This document shows positions 11,240 to 21,529 of a stretch of DNA of 64,000 nt, piece after piece (positions within the stretch are counted from its first letter, which is position 1; every line of letters begins with the position of its first letter). Under the pieces are notes generated by a model. That model was not told the DNA's origin. It saw only the letters and a program-made list of their open reading frames with translations, and ran no database searches. Source of the stretch: Symsagittifera roscoffensis (Eukaryota; Xenacoelomorpha; Acoela; Convolutidae); assembly GCF_963678635.1 (NCBI RefSeq), contig NC_087068.1:22473029-22537028 (forward strand), written 5' to 3'. The translations under genes and the position numbers were made by a program.

Positions 11240-12340
11240 TTATGGCTTCTTCTGTGTCGAGTTGCAGGAAAGCAGCTGCCTCGATCGGGTTTTCCCAGAG
11301 TGCGTGGGGGGTGAGTGTAGTCGGGTTTGCGCTGCACCTGAATAGGTTTCTGAGTTGCACTGTGGGCATGTTTCTGGGGTTGATTCGTCTAGTCTGTGTA
11401 GGTAGCTCTGTAGGAATGGGGAGTAACCGCTCCGCAACTGGGCAAGGGTCCGTCTGGTATCTCTCGGCAGTCGTAATTCATCCTTGCTCAGTTTGGGGGC
11501 TGGTTCGTCGAGCACTTTGTTGTTGTCCCGGTTGTCTAGGGCGTCTTTGACCTCATTTGTGTGCACTTTTTTAAGGAGCCCTCTGTAGTCCTCTTCGGTA
11601 ACGTGCGTGTCGTCGTCTTCTTCTGAATCGGATGTTTCGAGGAGTGCAGTGACGTACCTCTCGTACCTGCTGAAGAGCGTTTCCTTCATGTTTCTGGGCG
11701 GTTCCGGTCGGTCTAGCAGCCTGTTGCCAGGGTGTCCTTCGAGATGATGGGCTAGCTGGTGCTGGACTGCTTTCATACGGATATGCCGCCTGACAGGTAG
11801 GATTTTCGTCTCGTCGTGCAGGTGCTGGATAGCGGTCATCGTGGTGCATCCTGTGGCCACTCTTAGGGCTGAGTTTTGGACTTTCTGCAGTGTTTCTACG
11901 TGGGTCTGTGCAGCGATCGGAGTCCAGACTGGTGATGCGTACTCTAAGATGGGCCTGATGAAGGCTTGGTAGGCTACTATAAGGGTTTCCTTGCTCTGTC
12001 CCCAGGTAGTTATTGCCAGCGCTTTCAGGACATTCACTCTGCTCCTTCCTCTAGCTGCGGCTAGTTTGCAGTGTGGGCCGAATTTCAGGGCTGTGTCGAA
12101 GGTGACGCCTAGTATTTTCGGTGTTTTCGCCAGAATGAGGGCTTTCTCGTTGATCTTCACGTCTGGTGTGATTTTGTGTTCTTTGGTGCTGGGCGTGAAG
12201 AGCGTGACGGAACATTTCGGTGTTGAAACCTCCAAATCTCGAGAGTCTAGAAAATTGCAGAGCGTCGTCAGGTAGCTGTTGATGTCTTTGCTTAGTGTCT
12301 CTATGTCGGTCCCAAGGGCGAAAACTGAAGTCGTCGGCAT
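11240..12340 (-). pseudogene. Retrotransposon reverse transcriptase C-terminal part
   Basis: This continues the reverse transcriptase in a shifted frame right after YADD. It carries KILGVTFD, FIRPILEYASPVWTP and, near the end, RTLAQLRSGYSPFLQSYLHRLD followed by CPQC. The last pattern is the conserved C-terminus of Jockey/CR1-group ORF2 proteins. A second frameshift falls just after CPQC, so the final histidine and cysteine of the C-terminal finger are in another frame. Confidence 0.85.
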
Positions 12341-14411
12341 AGGATACTAAGAAAATTGTCGGTGGAGGCATTGGAGCATCTGCCACGTAGAAATTGAACA
12401 GCGTAGGAGCCACAACCGATCCTTGTGGAACTCCAAATCTGACAATACGACTGCTTGACAGCGTGTCTCTGAACAGTGTGCGGGCCTGTCTACCGTGCAG
12501 GTACGTGGCTAACCAGCGTACAAGTGCTCCTGGAAGCGTGGACTCGTTAATCAGCTTGAGGAGGGTAGCGTGACACACAGTATCGAAAGCTTTCGAGAGG
12601 TCTAATGCAACGAGAACAGTACGGGCAGCGGGTTTTCGTTGATTGAAGCCGTCTGCGATTGCAGTTGATAGCTCATTGAGCGCTGTGACTGTTGAGTGTC
12701 GCGGTCTGAAGCCGTGTTGATGTTCTGCCGTCTTGAGGTGTTTCTGGAGTATCGGGAGAAGGCACTTCTCGAGTATCTTGACTGCGGGGCAAAGAAGTGA
12801 TATCGGCCGGTACGAGGCACTCTCGTTGGCGGGTTTTCCTGGCTTCAGTAGTGGAATAATGATAGAAGTCTTCCAGATGGCGGGTATTTGACTTTTTGAA
12901 ATCGACAGGTTGAACGTGCTCGTCAGATGTTCTATGGCTTTGGGTCCCAGGTGTTTAAGATGGATCATTGTGATGCCATCTGGGCCTGTGGCTTTCGAGT
13001 TTTTCGCTTTCTTCAGTGCCTTGATCACCTGGGTTGTGGTGATTGTCGGATGGTCTTCGAGGGACCTGTTTTGGATACTCTTGGTGATGGTCCTGTAGGC
13101 TTGCGACGTCGTGTGGGGCCTCGGGGTGGTGAACTGCTTGCTGAATCTGTGTGCCAGGTCTTTTGCGGAGGTGAACGTCTTCTTCCTCTTTTTCCCCTTG
13201 AACTTGATAGGCTGGTTTCTCCGCTGTTTGCTCGTCTTGTTGTCCAGCGCTTTTATCGTCCTCCAAAGTTTTGCTGCGTCGGTCCGGTGGTCGAAATTGC
13301 TGACGAACTCCCTCCATTTGGCTGTTTTGCTCTGTCGGATGGCCATCTGAATGCGGTTGTTCAGAATCTCGATCTCCGGTGAAGTCGGGTCATGAGAACG
13401 GATGTTGTCACGTTCGATGATCCATCTGGAAGCTGACTCCGGAAGTTGGGGTATCACATCCTTGCGACGGCCAGAAGGGATGTGATGTTTGGATGCTGTA
13501 TTGATGGCGTCTCTCAGGAGGCGTTCGCCAGAGTACACATCCGGGATCTGGGGTTCGCCCAATCCCAACTCCCCCCCCCCCCTAGTTTGACTTCTGCAGC
13601 TCACGCCAGGCGCGCCAATTAAGGCCTTATCTGGTCTGTTTATACTCCTGGACGAGTGTATGATGGTTTCCATTTCGGCTGAGAAAGCTTCCCAGTCGGC
13701 CTTGGCGAGATTGGTGTAGGTTTTCTTGACTGATCTAACTGGTGTCGTCGCGGAGCTCATTGCCAGTTTGATGGTGATTGGCAAGTGGTCAGAGCTGAGG
13801 GATGTCTCAGTGCTCCATTCTGCTGAGGTTAGCAGAGACATTGAGGCTAAAGAGACGTCCGGTGACGTCGGCTGGTTGTTAGATGGGAGCCTAGTGGGAG
13901 TGTTTTCATTGAGAACTCCGTAGTCAGAAAACTTGATTTCCCCTGCTAACTTGTTGCCTCGAGTGTCGACTAGTGGTGAGTGCCAAAGGGGGTCGTGCGC
14001 ATTGGCATCTCCTAGTACGAGGGTATTGTCTGTTTTCAGAAGCGGCTCTATAGAGGCGCTGTACCCTTCGGGGCATGAGCTAGTGGGTGGGATGTAGTAA
14101 TTTATGACCCTGAACGAGGTGTTATTGTGGTCTACTTTGATACCCATGCACTCCATAGTCCCATCTTGTGGTAGTTGAATTGGGGTGTACACAATGTCTT
14201 CGTGGATGAGGAAGGCCAAGCCGCCTCCTTCTCTGTTGGCTGGTCTGTCTTGACGAAGTACTGTGTGCGAACCAAAGTTAGGGTCTCTGCTTTTAGCAGT
14301 GAGTTTGGTTTCTTGTATAGCAGCGAGTTTGATATCGTGTGCATTGAGGTATGCTGCAATTTCCGGTGTTTTGCCCCCAATGCCGTTGCAGTTCAGTTGT
14401 AGGGTGTTCAG
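12310..14411 (-). pseudogene. Retrotransposon endonuclease and reverse transcriptase
   Basis: The endonuclease opens with LQLNCNGIGGK and shows the family motifs QETKL, GDANAH and SSDHLPI. The reverse transcriptase shows ATGPDGI, YRPISLL, ALDLSKAFDTV, FGVPQGSVVAPTLFN and SYADD (the YADD aspartates at 12330-12341). In life these nick the target and prime cDNA on it. A C-run at about 13571-13582 (G on the coding strand) sits between the two domains and adds unusual residues, so an indel or assembly error there is likely. The frame is lost a few codons after YADD. It is fused at its 5' end to 16 codons of the older element (MNDRAARVQPT...). Confidence 0.88.
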
Positions 14412-14793
14412 GGTAGGCATGGGTGTCGTGGGTGTTGGCGTTGACCGGAGATGCTGGAGTTTCTGGTGTGCAGGTGATGCATGTCCAGTCAAATACCACT
14501 TCGGAACTGTCTGTAAAGGGTGTGCATGGGAAGTGCGCGTGCTTCCGACAAGATGAGCATTTGACGCTTCCTTTCTTGTTGAGGGGCTTGGCGCAGTTGC
14601 AGCACTTTTGCCTTTTAGGCGGTCCCGGGTTGCTTTCATTACCAGCTCGGATGAGAAGAACACGGAGCAGGGTTGCTGGCCTGTGCTGCTCCGTCCACAA
14701 AAACACGGACTGGGGATGGACCTCTCTTCGTGCACGAAGGAGGGTTTTTTGTCCGGCGGGTTTTGAGGTCCGCTGAACGGCCATTTGCAGCAA
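14293..14793 (-). pseudogene. Retrotransposon 5' ORF: 2A-like leader and PHD-type zinc finger
   Basis: A hydrophobic stretch is followed by RAGNESNPGP, which matches the 2A core at E-x-N-P-G-P but lacks the usual D and V/I two and three positions upstream. About ten residues later comes a Cys4-His-Cys3-like finger (CCNC ... CSSC ... HAHFPC ... WTCITC), as in PHD domains. PHD fingers are known in the ORF1 region of several CR1/Jockey-group elements, where they bind nucleic acid or chromatin. The frame then runs out, and the endonuclease continues in another frame from about 14411. Confidence 0.75.
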
Positions 14794-14845
14794 CTGTCAG
14801 CTGGTGTTGGTTCCACCACGAAAAGGCGGCCTTGTTGGAGAGATG

Positions 14846-14945
14846 CCTGGGTTGGCTGCACCCTCGCCGCTCTGTCGTTCATCGGGAGATTGTGCTTTTT
14901 GATGTTTCCATCTTAAAATGGATACATTTTCTGATAAACCCTGTC
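14846..14945 (-). pseudogene. 5' end of the older interrupted non-LTR element
   Basis: It encodes MNDRAARVQPTQASLQ on the minus strand, identical to the start at 31535 in the other block. It was separated from the rest of that element by the 3.65 kb insertion. Confidence 0.7.
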
Positions 14946-15066
14946 CATGTTTAACCGCACAGCCGGAGCGCGCGCTCCCGCTTGTGCCTCTTGAACATGT
15001 AGTTCACATGGTGGGGTCTGTCCATGAACATATGAACCTCTTATTGAGAATTTGGTTTAATTTTAG

Positions 15067-15528
15067 AATATTCATCGTCTTCCTTCAAACAGCTCCATAC
15101 ATTGTAAAACATGTCTTGTGCACTTCGCAACTGAAACGCACCTGAAAGAACACGAAAAAGTACACGAATGTGAGAAGCCCTTCGCTTGTCGAATTTGCAA
15201 CGAGAGTTTCGCCACCACATCTGAACTAACAGTTCACGCAGCCAAACATGAACAGTATCAGTGTAAGATCTGCAACATGATGTTCCCATCAAGTGCTCAA
15301 TGTACAGACCACGTGAATAGAGTTCACATGATGGGTCTGTCTGTAGATGACGTGTTCTTCTCAAACCCGAACTCGAAGCAGCAACGGGGGAAGAAATCGT
15401 CGAATCGCACGTGTAATTTGTGCAATCGAACCTTCACAACAGCAGCCAGTTTTCAAGTACATGTCAAGTTGCACGAAAATGAGACTTCTTTCACATGTCC
15501 AGTGTGTCTTCGCCAATTCAAATTGGAA
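15067..15528 (+). CDS. Zinc-finger gene exon 3, first copy
   Basis: This is 154 codons in phase 0 between TTTTAG and GTAAGT. It begins with the residues that complete the finger started in exon 2, then encodes four complete C2H2 fingers: CKTC...HEKVH, CRIC...HAAKH, CKIC...HVNRVH and CNLC...HVKLH. It ends inside a sixth finger (CPVCLRQFKLE). The copy at 31722-32183 is almost identical. The codons before the first in-frame Met or Val are coding; the exon start is set by the splice site. In this block no exon 4 is present before the assembly gap. Confidence 0.85.
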
Positions 15529-15933
15529 GTAAGTTTTGATAATATATATCTTGCCATTGCCAACATCCGGCCTTTTTATCTGATAGATTTCCCATATTGT
15601 GCTCTCTTTCACTCCCGGTGCTATCTTGGTTTCATGCTTCAGTTGTTGTTTTGCTATAATAGTCTACTTGATTGCTTCAAAAAGCTTAAAAGTTAGAAAG
15701 GACAGTTTATCATTTTTCACGAAATGATCATTGTCATTCAGCTTGATCATTGTTTCACGAAATCGTTTATTAATTTGAAAACAAAAAGTGAAAATTTATT
15801 CTGTGTTCATGAAATTTTTCCAGCTTTCTGTTGATTACCAGTGGAAGAAATCGCTTTTTTCTTTGTTTTTTCACTATGTTAATTAGCAGGTTACGAATTT
15901 CCTTTTCAGGTGATCCTAGAGTTTTGACTTCTT

Positions 15934-16133
15934 NNNNNNNNNNNNNNNNNNNNNNNNNNNNNNNNNNNNNNNNNNNNNNNNNNNNNNNNNNNNNNNNNNN
16001 NNNNNNNNNNNNNNNNNNNNNNNNNNNNNNNNNNNNNNNNNNNNNNNNNNNNNNNNNNNNNNNNNNNNNNNNNNNNNNNNNNNNNNNNNNNNNNNNNNNN
16101 NNNNNNNNNNNNNNNNNNNNNNNNNNNNNNNNN
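15934..16133. other. Assembly gap of exactly 200 N
   Basis: A round-number run of N is a scaffolding convention, so the true distance is unknown. The left flank matches 32484-32507, and the right flank is already inside the SGNH-headed reading frame. Either the 5' part of the giant element lies in the gap or two unrelated contigs were joined. Confidence 0.98.
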
Positions 16134-16134
16134 G

Positions 16135-16584
16135 ACGATAGCCCAGTTATATCGAATGGTGGAACTGATGAATCCAGGGAGGATCCCCAATGTGATGATC
16201 TTGGTTGGGACGAATGACATCTCCCGAGGTTCAGATGAGCAGGAAGCACTATGGGAGTCAATGATGGTTTGTTTGTTTACTACCCTCTGGCAGAAATTCA
16301 ATTGCGCGGTACTGACCGTTTGCACTGTGCCAATGAACACGAGAAGCCTGACAGCAGCAGGAAGAAGGCACAACGAGGGAGTCGTCAGGTGGAATAACAT
16401 CTTGAGGAACCTCGCAAGTCGGAACGCCGGAAGAATGATCCTCATGGACATCGAACATGAGTTGAGAGCTATGGATCAGGCCAGACTGACCACGGACGGC
16501 ATCCACTTCGACAGTATCGAAGGAAGCTTGGTTGAATCGAGCATTCCAAGAGCGGTTGGACGAACTAGAAGCGGAACTCTTTGA
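16135..16584 (+). pseudogene. SGNH/GDSL hydrolase domain fragment (start of giant ORF)
   Basis: Open from the gap edge. It shows ILVGTNDIS (the SGNH block III, with the oxyanion-hole Asn) and TTDGIHFDS (block V, with the catalytic Asp and His). The block I serine would lie about 60-80 residues upstream, in the gap. Such domains are esterases or acylhydrolases. SGNH-type hydrolase ORFs are known as extra domains in some retroelements, including CR1 ORF1 and Ngaro-type elements. The frame fails right after the block V motif, where the next ORF takes over in the neighbouring frame; a single-base indel near 16527 is the simplest explanation. Confidence 0.7.
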
Positions 16585-17437
16585 CACAGGAATGCTGAAG
16601 GAAGGAGGAACAGCGAGTGACGCGGTGATTACCACCTTTGTGCCTCCTAGCCTGGAAACACGCTTGGGTACGGTCCCGGCCGTCACGAACTACAGGCAAC
16701 AGAGCACCAGCGAACCAGGTCAAAGGACAGACGTACAGGATCGATTGGGAGAAGCGCCGATGAGGAGGACCATCCATCCTAGGAGAAGAATAGGACCTGT
16801 CAACCCAATCGAAGGGACAGCCGGCACGTCTAGATCAGACACTAGATCGGAGAAGACAAGTACCAGTCGAGAGGAGAGACGCCCGAGCAGAGGCTCGTTG
16901 ATGTGGTCAAGACCCATACCGTCTCCCTGGCATGTATACAAAGACGAGCTAATGAAGCTGGATCCCCAGAGGGTAAGCTTCATCGAAGATGCAAGGAGGA
17001 TGCTGAATGGAGCGACGCTATCCGTCAGCAGATTGTACTCGATAACCGGCGTAGACTGGTTGATAGCCGCTAGCATAAATTTCAGCTCCACGACGGCCTT
17101 GAGATTTGCTGACCTAGAGGGACTGCCCTCTAACAACACAATGGAAGTGACAGGTGAAAACACGAGAAGGAAAAATTCACTAGAGACGAGAGCTCATTTG
17201 GAGGCGATGGTTTTGAGAACCAAGCCGGAAGCCAACCAGTGGCTACACCTGAATCCTAGAGTAGCGGCATTGGGTGCAGATGCTTTTGAGCAAGGCCCCG
17301 TGATGATCACAAAGATACATGCCTACTTGTTGAAGGAAGTGAACCTGGCGGGAAATGTCGGAGAAAAGACCGCTGAATTTGTGAAAAGGATGTGTCAGAT
17401 TACTCTGGAAACCTTCTGGACCCAGGAAGTGAAGTAA
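16532..17437 (+). pseudogene. Giant ORF segment 2, unrecognised
   Basis: About 300 codons. The first 40 residues are helical and acidic and directly continue the SGNH fold's C-terminal helix. Residues about 60-125 are rich in Arg, Ser, Thr and Pro and probably disordered. Residues 125-300 look globular. It ends at TAA 17435-17437, after which the same frame stays open for about 30 codons, so the stop is probably a later mutation. The first codon counted as a start is TTG; I do not think translation begins here. Confidence 0.55.
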
Positions 17438-17487
17438 CAGGAGGGCTTTGAACGGACAGACAGCATGCTGAAAGGGTTGGGAGCCGG

Positions 17488-18120
17488 ATGTACCGCGTCC
17501 TTCTTGGCAAAATCTACCCGAAAGTCTCGCATTACTTGATAAAAGAATTCCTCCAAGCAGTAGTGGAAGTGTCAATAGTGGAACTAATAGCCTTGTTCGT
17601 GACATTTGGAGCAGAGAGTTTCGTGAAAGGACCGGCGATGCTGCTCACCGAAAGAATTCAGAACCTGCGGTTAGATGGACTTCTGACATTGATTGCGATT
17701 ACCCACGGAAACTTGGGAGGACTGATGAAACTGACACGTTGTCCGGAGCAGATGAGAGAGAGAGTGAGGAACTTAGATATGAAGAAGTCCACGGACTCGT
17801 GGAATAAAATAAGAGACCTGAGACACACTCTTATCCAGTATCTCTTACAGCAAAATCGCTTTGGAACGGGAGAAGACGAGACGATTGAAAGAGAGGAAGA
17901 TGTCAGACGACATGTTGGAGGCATGCCTCTGTTAACTGATCTGAGCTTGGCTATGAGAACCGATCCCTTAGCGCTGATCAGAGGAGTCACGGAGTTTGTG
18001 ACGGTGATCTATGGACCAGCAGTCACGTTTGCGTTCCCTGACGTGAAAGTGGAGGCATATAGGAGGTCGGTGCTGCACCTGAACCTCATATCAGCAGTGG
18101 ACGGTAGTACACTGAACTGA
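17488..18120 (+). pseudogene. Giant ORF segment 3, unrecognised
   Basis: About 210 codons, alternating amphipathic helices and a charged stretch (EDETIEREEDVRRH). A single TGA at 18118-18120 separates it from the next segment, which is in the same frame with only 15 bases between. The two were therefore one protein. Confidence 0.55.
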
Positions 18121-18135
18121 TGTGAGCAGCACACG

Positions 18136-20376
18136 TTGCGGGAGCTCATGAGTGAAGATCTGTTATTTACGAAAATATTGGAGCCAGAGATGACAGTCAT
18201 CAATTTTGACGATCACTTCCGTGATCGCATGCGAGAAACAGAAAGAGGAAACATCGAAGTGTTTCCAAAGCTTTTGAATCTGAGACCCTATGATAAAACG
18301 AATGGTGAAATAACCAGAATGCCTCGTCTCATCGCAGCATATCATAAAGTGAGAGAAGAGACGAAGGACTGGGGTGATTACGAGAAGCTGCCGGAGGCAA
18401 TCCCTGAATTCCCTCTGATAAGAAGGATGTTGCTCGGAGCAGTCTCCGTGGTACAAACTCCTAGATTGAGAGCATTCGAAACCAATGAAAGGAGAGTAGG
18501 GAATTTTGTGGGAACGGTGGATCCATACTTTGTAGGGAGAAATGCCGCCGTGTTACAATACACACGATTTGCATATACGGATCAAGCGGCGAGAAGGCGA
18601 ATAAGCAAAGCCGCGACTCCCAAGCCTGGAAGATTCGACGAGGAATGGACGGGATTAGGCTTAGCTCCGATGAGGATGAGAGGCAATACCGAACTGCCTG
18701 AAGCCTCCTTGATCCTGACTAGTGTGAAAGCGGAGTTGAAAGTGGGAGGAACACTGGAGGCGAGAACCTTCCTAGCACCCTTCGGCTGCGAGGAAATCAA
18801 AGTGGTCCATGGAGAAGAGGAAGATAGATCGGTCGGTACATTGATCATACCGAGATTTCCGGAAGGAGCCGACAATGATGAACAAGGAACCTCGAGCTCA
18901 AACAAGGATATGTCAGAAGGAGATGACGGACAGGGAGGAAGCCGTCAAACCGAAGAACCCATGCAACAAAATGCAAGTCAAGCTGGTGCGGAAGACAACA
19001 GGGCATCGACAGGAGGAGCATCCAGCCTGGATTTCAACATCTTCAGTGATCTTGAGAACAATGCAGATACGTTGGAGACGACTGAGCCAGCGGATGAAGG
19101 CATATCAACACTGGAGCCTCCGTCAGCCTTTATGGAAATGAAACGGAATTTGCCGGAGAGCAGCTCTCCTGGCAATTCAAGAGATAACGACCAAAGAATC
19201 CTCATGGGATCACCTAGAAGGAGAAGAATAGAGGCCTCAACCAGAGTACCTTTCTTGGGAACGCTGCCCGAAGAAGAATGGAAAGTACATCACCGAGACC
19301 ACGAGAGTAGGACGGGATGCAAATTGGACAGAGTGGCGTTCATGGAAGAAGTCTGGACAGTGGTTCAGAGCTATGGGACCCAGTCCATTCTGAAAACGGG
19401 TCTCAACCAACCCTTGATGAGGGAAGTCCTTGACAAGCTTGATGAGTGTGAAGGGAGACTGAGTGAGTTGTTGATCGACTCGGCCACTGATGAAATTGAA
19501 GCGAATTCTCCCATCAAGATGACACCGCAGGACGATAAAGGAGAGGTGGTGTATATGTCAAGAACCAGGAGAGGGACAATGCGATCAAAATTGGTGATTG
19601 ATAAAATTAATGCGATGAAAATGAAGTTGGGCAGCAGAGTGATACCGAGGAGAACCGGAAAGACGAAGGTGGATTCGGAGATATCGAAGAAAGCTGTCAA
19701 CTCAGCGAAAAGGAAACGAGTCGAGGAGGTCATGGATTTGGGGCAAGGTGATTATCAATTGCCTGGCACAGATAAAATGTTAACTGATACAGCGATGGTG
19801 CCACCCATTCTCATGGCGGGGATAAATTCAACAGGTTATAAATCCAAAAGGAGTGACCGCACTCTGACTGGAGCAACCTTAGAAATGGAAATACTCAGCC
19901 AATGTGGAGAGAGCATAATGAAAGACTTTAAGCCATCTCCCATGAATCACGGAAAGGGAAGTGTCGCAGGACAACTAGTAACAGTGGAATATAACCGACT
20001 AACAGTGTCGGAGACTGTGTCAATAGATGAACCCACCGGTGAATACATGGAGATGTTAGAGTACGGAAACTCGGCTAGAGGGTATGTGATGGCCCTGGAA
20101 GACGAAAAGGCCATGGATGGTTATCTGGAAAGAATGTTGCAAGGCACCACCCTCAAGCAGAAGGCGTACGGGACTTTAGCGTCGTCTGAGATACAGACAG
20201 AAACGTTGGAGCAATTGGTGAGCCTTCCATGGAAAGCAGTGGTATTAAGGTACTTTCGTAGAAGAGATGAGTACTACGCCAAGAATACATGCTCTCGTGG
20301 CAGTACCTTACGTAAGAACAGAGTTACAACTCAGGTTCGCCTGGTGCATGATGGGACTAACTCGCGAAGAATATGA
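18136..20376 (+). pseudogene. Giant ORF segment 4, unrecognised, largest piece
   Basis: About 746 codons. Residues 1-245 look globular. Residues about 245-370 are Ser, Glu, Asp and Gln rich and probably disordered. A basic stretch (SPRRRRIEAS) leads to a second globular part. Lys/Arg-rich sequence around 500-560 could bind nucleic acid or serve as a nuclear signal. No catalytic motif was recognised. The true frame shifts to the next segment at about 20270-20370, so the last 30 or so residues here are probably out of frame. Confidence 0.55.
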
Positions 20377-21529
20377 TTCAGAAGAAAGGAAGAGGTCAAA
20401 AGAAGAGAAGGTTTTCCTTATGACGAACCTGAGGGATCTGATAGTCCAAGAGAGAGCAGCAGTAGCGTGTGCGAAACGGAGAGACGCTCTCTGTTTCATT
20501 CGATTCATGATAGAGCAGATTTCAGTACCTGCATTGAACACTTGTGTTAAGATGCTGAGGGAAGGCGATGAGCGAGCGAAAGCCTTACTCTTGCTAGCAC
20601 TGCTGGATATGCAGCAAAGCAAACCGATGAGGGTGAACATGAAAGAACCCGAGGAATTAGAACCCATGAGGAAGATAGACGAAATCAGGAGATCCTCAAA
20701 CAAGGAGCTGAGACTCGCTAAAGAATCTATGGGGGCACTGCCGAAGTCCAGTGAATACTGTGGACCGATCAAGAAGAAATCGTATAGCTACGTATTCGGA
20801 ATCATAGGGATATCGTACAACCCTTTCCTGAGTGAAGACATACGCGATTGCTTCTTCGACTACAAGCAGGCGGTGTTACTAAGGTTCTGGACGTCCAGAA
20901 TTGTAAAGATTAAGAGCGTTAACAATCCACAGGACAAAATGGGACTGGTCTTGGAAGAAAAGGTGACTGCACCTTCCGTACCAAAATCCGACAAAAGAGT
21001 GGAGTTTGGGTTGGGATTCTCAGATGAATTACTGAGAACGAGCTTGATGGCAGTGTGGGAATTGATGAGGCCATCATGGTGTCCTAGTCCCAACGCTGAC
21101 TCAATATTACGGGCGACACAAGACGTGCAGAGGGAACTGAATGCAGACTGTAACCTGCGTGACCTTAACATCATATATAATGTGATGATAACGGCCTCTA
21201 GGAGCAACGGAGAAGAGAAAGTGGAGTTGCCTGGCTGGGGACCAGAAGACTGGGTCAAACCTGGTAGCTGCCTGGTGGAAGTCTGTGGACTGGAAGGTCA
21301 CGTTTGTGGAGGTCTGGACTGTGTGAAGACCCTAGAGAAACAACACAAGCAATTGACGGTATTGTTTGGAAACGTAGTGATGAAAGCAAGAACAGAAACG
21401 GAACTGCTAGCAGATTGCCATGGAGGAACCGAGGTGAATCTAGTGACTGCACTAGGATTCTACAATGTTTGGTTCTTTAGAGTCACTCTTGAATCTAGAA
21501 CAGCAACATCAGATGGTCACAGCCATTAG
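20267..21529 (+). pseudogene. Giant ORF segment 5, unrecognised
   Basis: About 420 codons, overlapping the end of segment 4 in the adjacent frame. It is helical, with a Leu/Ala-rich stretch (AKALLLLALLDMQQ) at about 110-125. A Cys/His-containing patch lies at about residues 340-360 (CLVEVCGLEGHVCGGLDC), possibly metal-binding but not a named motif. The final 20 codons overlap segment 6 and are probably out of frame. Confidence 0.5.

Larger units (their letters stand above)
11183..14834 (-). mobile_element. Near full-length Jockey/CR1-like non-LTR retrotransposon
   Basis: The 3,652-bp element lies between two copies of TTGGAGAGATG (11172-11182 and 14835-14845), an 11-bp target-site duplication. 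Its 3' end on the minus strand is a (CAA)6 tail (11183-11200). Reading 5' to 3' on the minus strand it encodes a 2A-like leader, a PHD-type Cys/His finger, an apurinic endonuclease, a reverse transcriptase and a terminal Cys/His motif. The empty site is preserved in the other block near 31490-31500. Frameshifts between finger and endonuclease and just after YADD show that it is no longer intact. No RNase H was seen. Confidence 0.92.

Noticed and set aside
11206-14776. Plus-strand ORFs over the Jockey-like element, including a Leu-rich 75-codon one
   Set aside because: Shadows of the minus-strand retrotransposon frames.
15770-16451. ORFs running through the N gap on both strands
   Set aside because: They are open only because N was translated as X.
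16720-17163. Minus-strand ORFs opposite the giant frame (also 18582-18905, 19371-19733, 20860-21258)
   Set aside because: The purine-rich coding strand leaves few stops on the other strand. No domains, and they end where plus-strand frames dominate.
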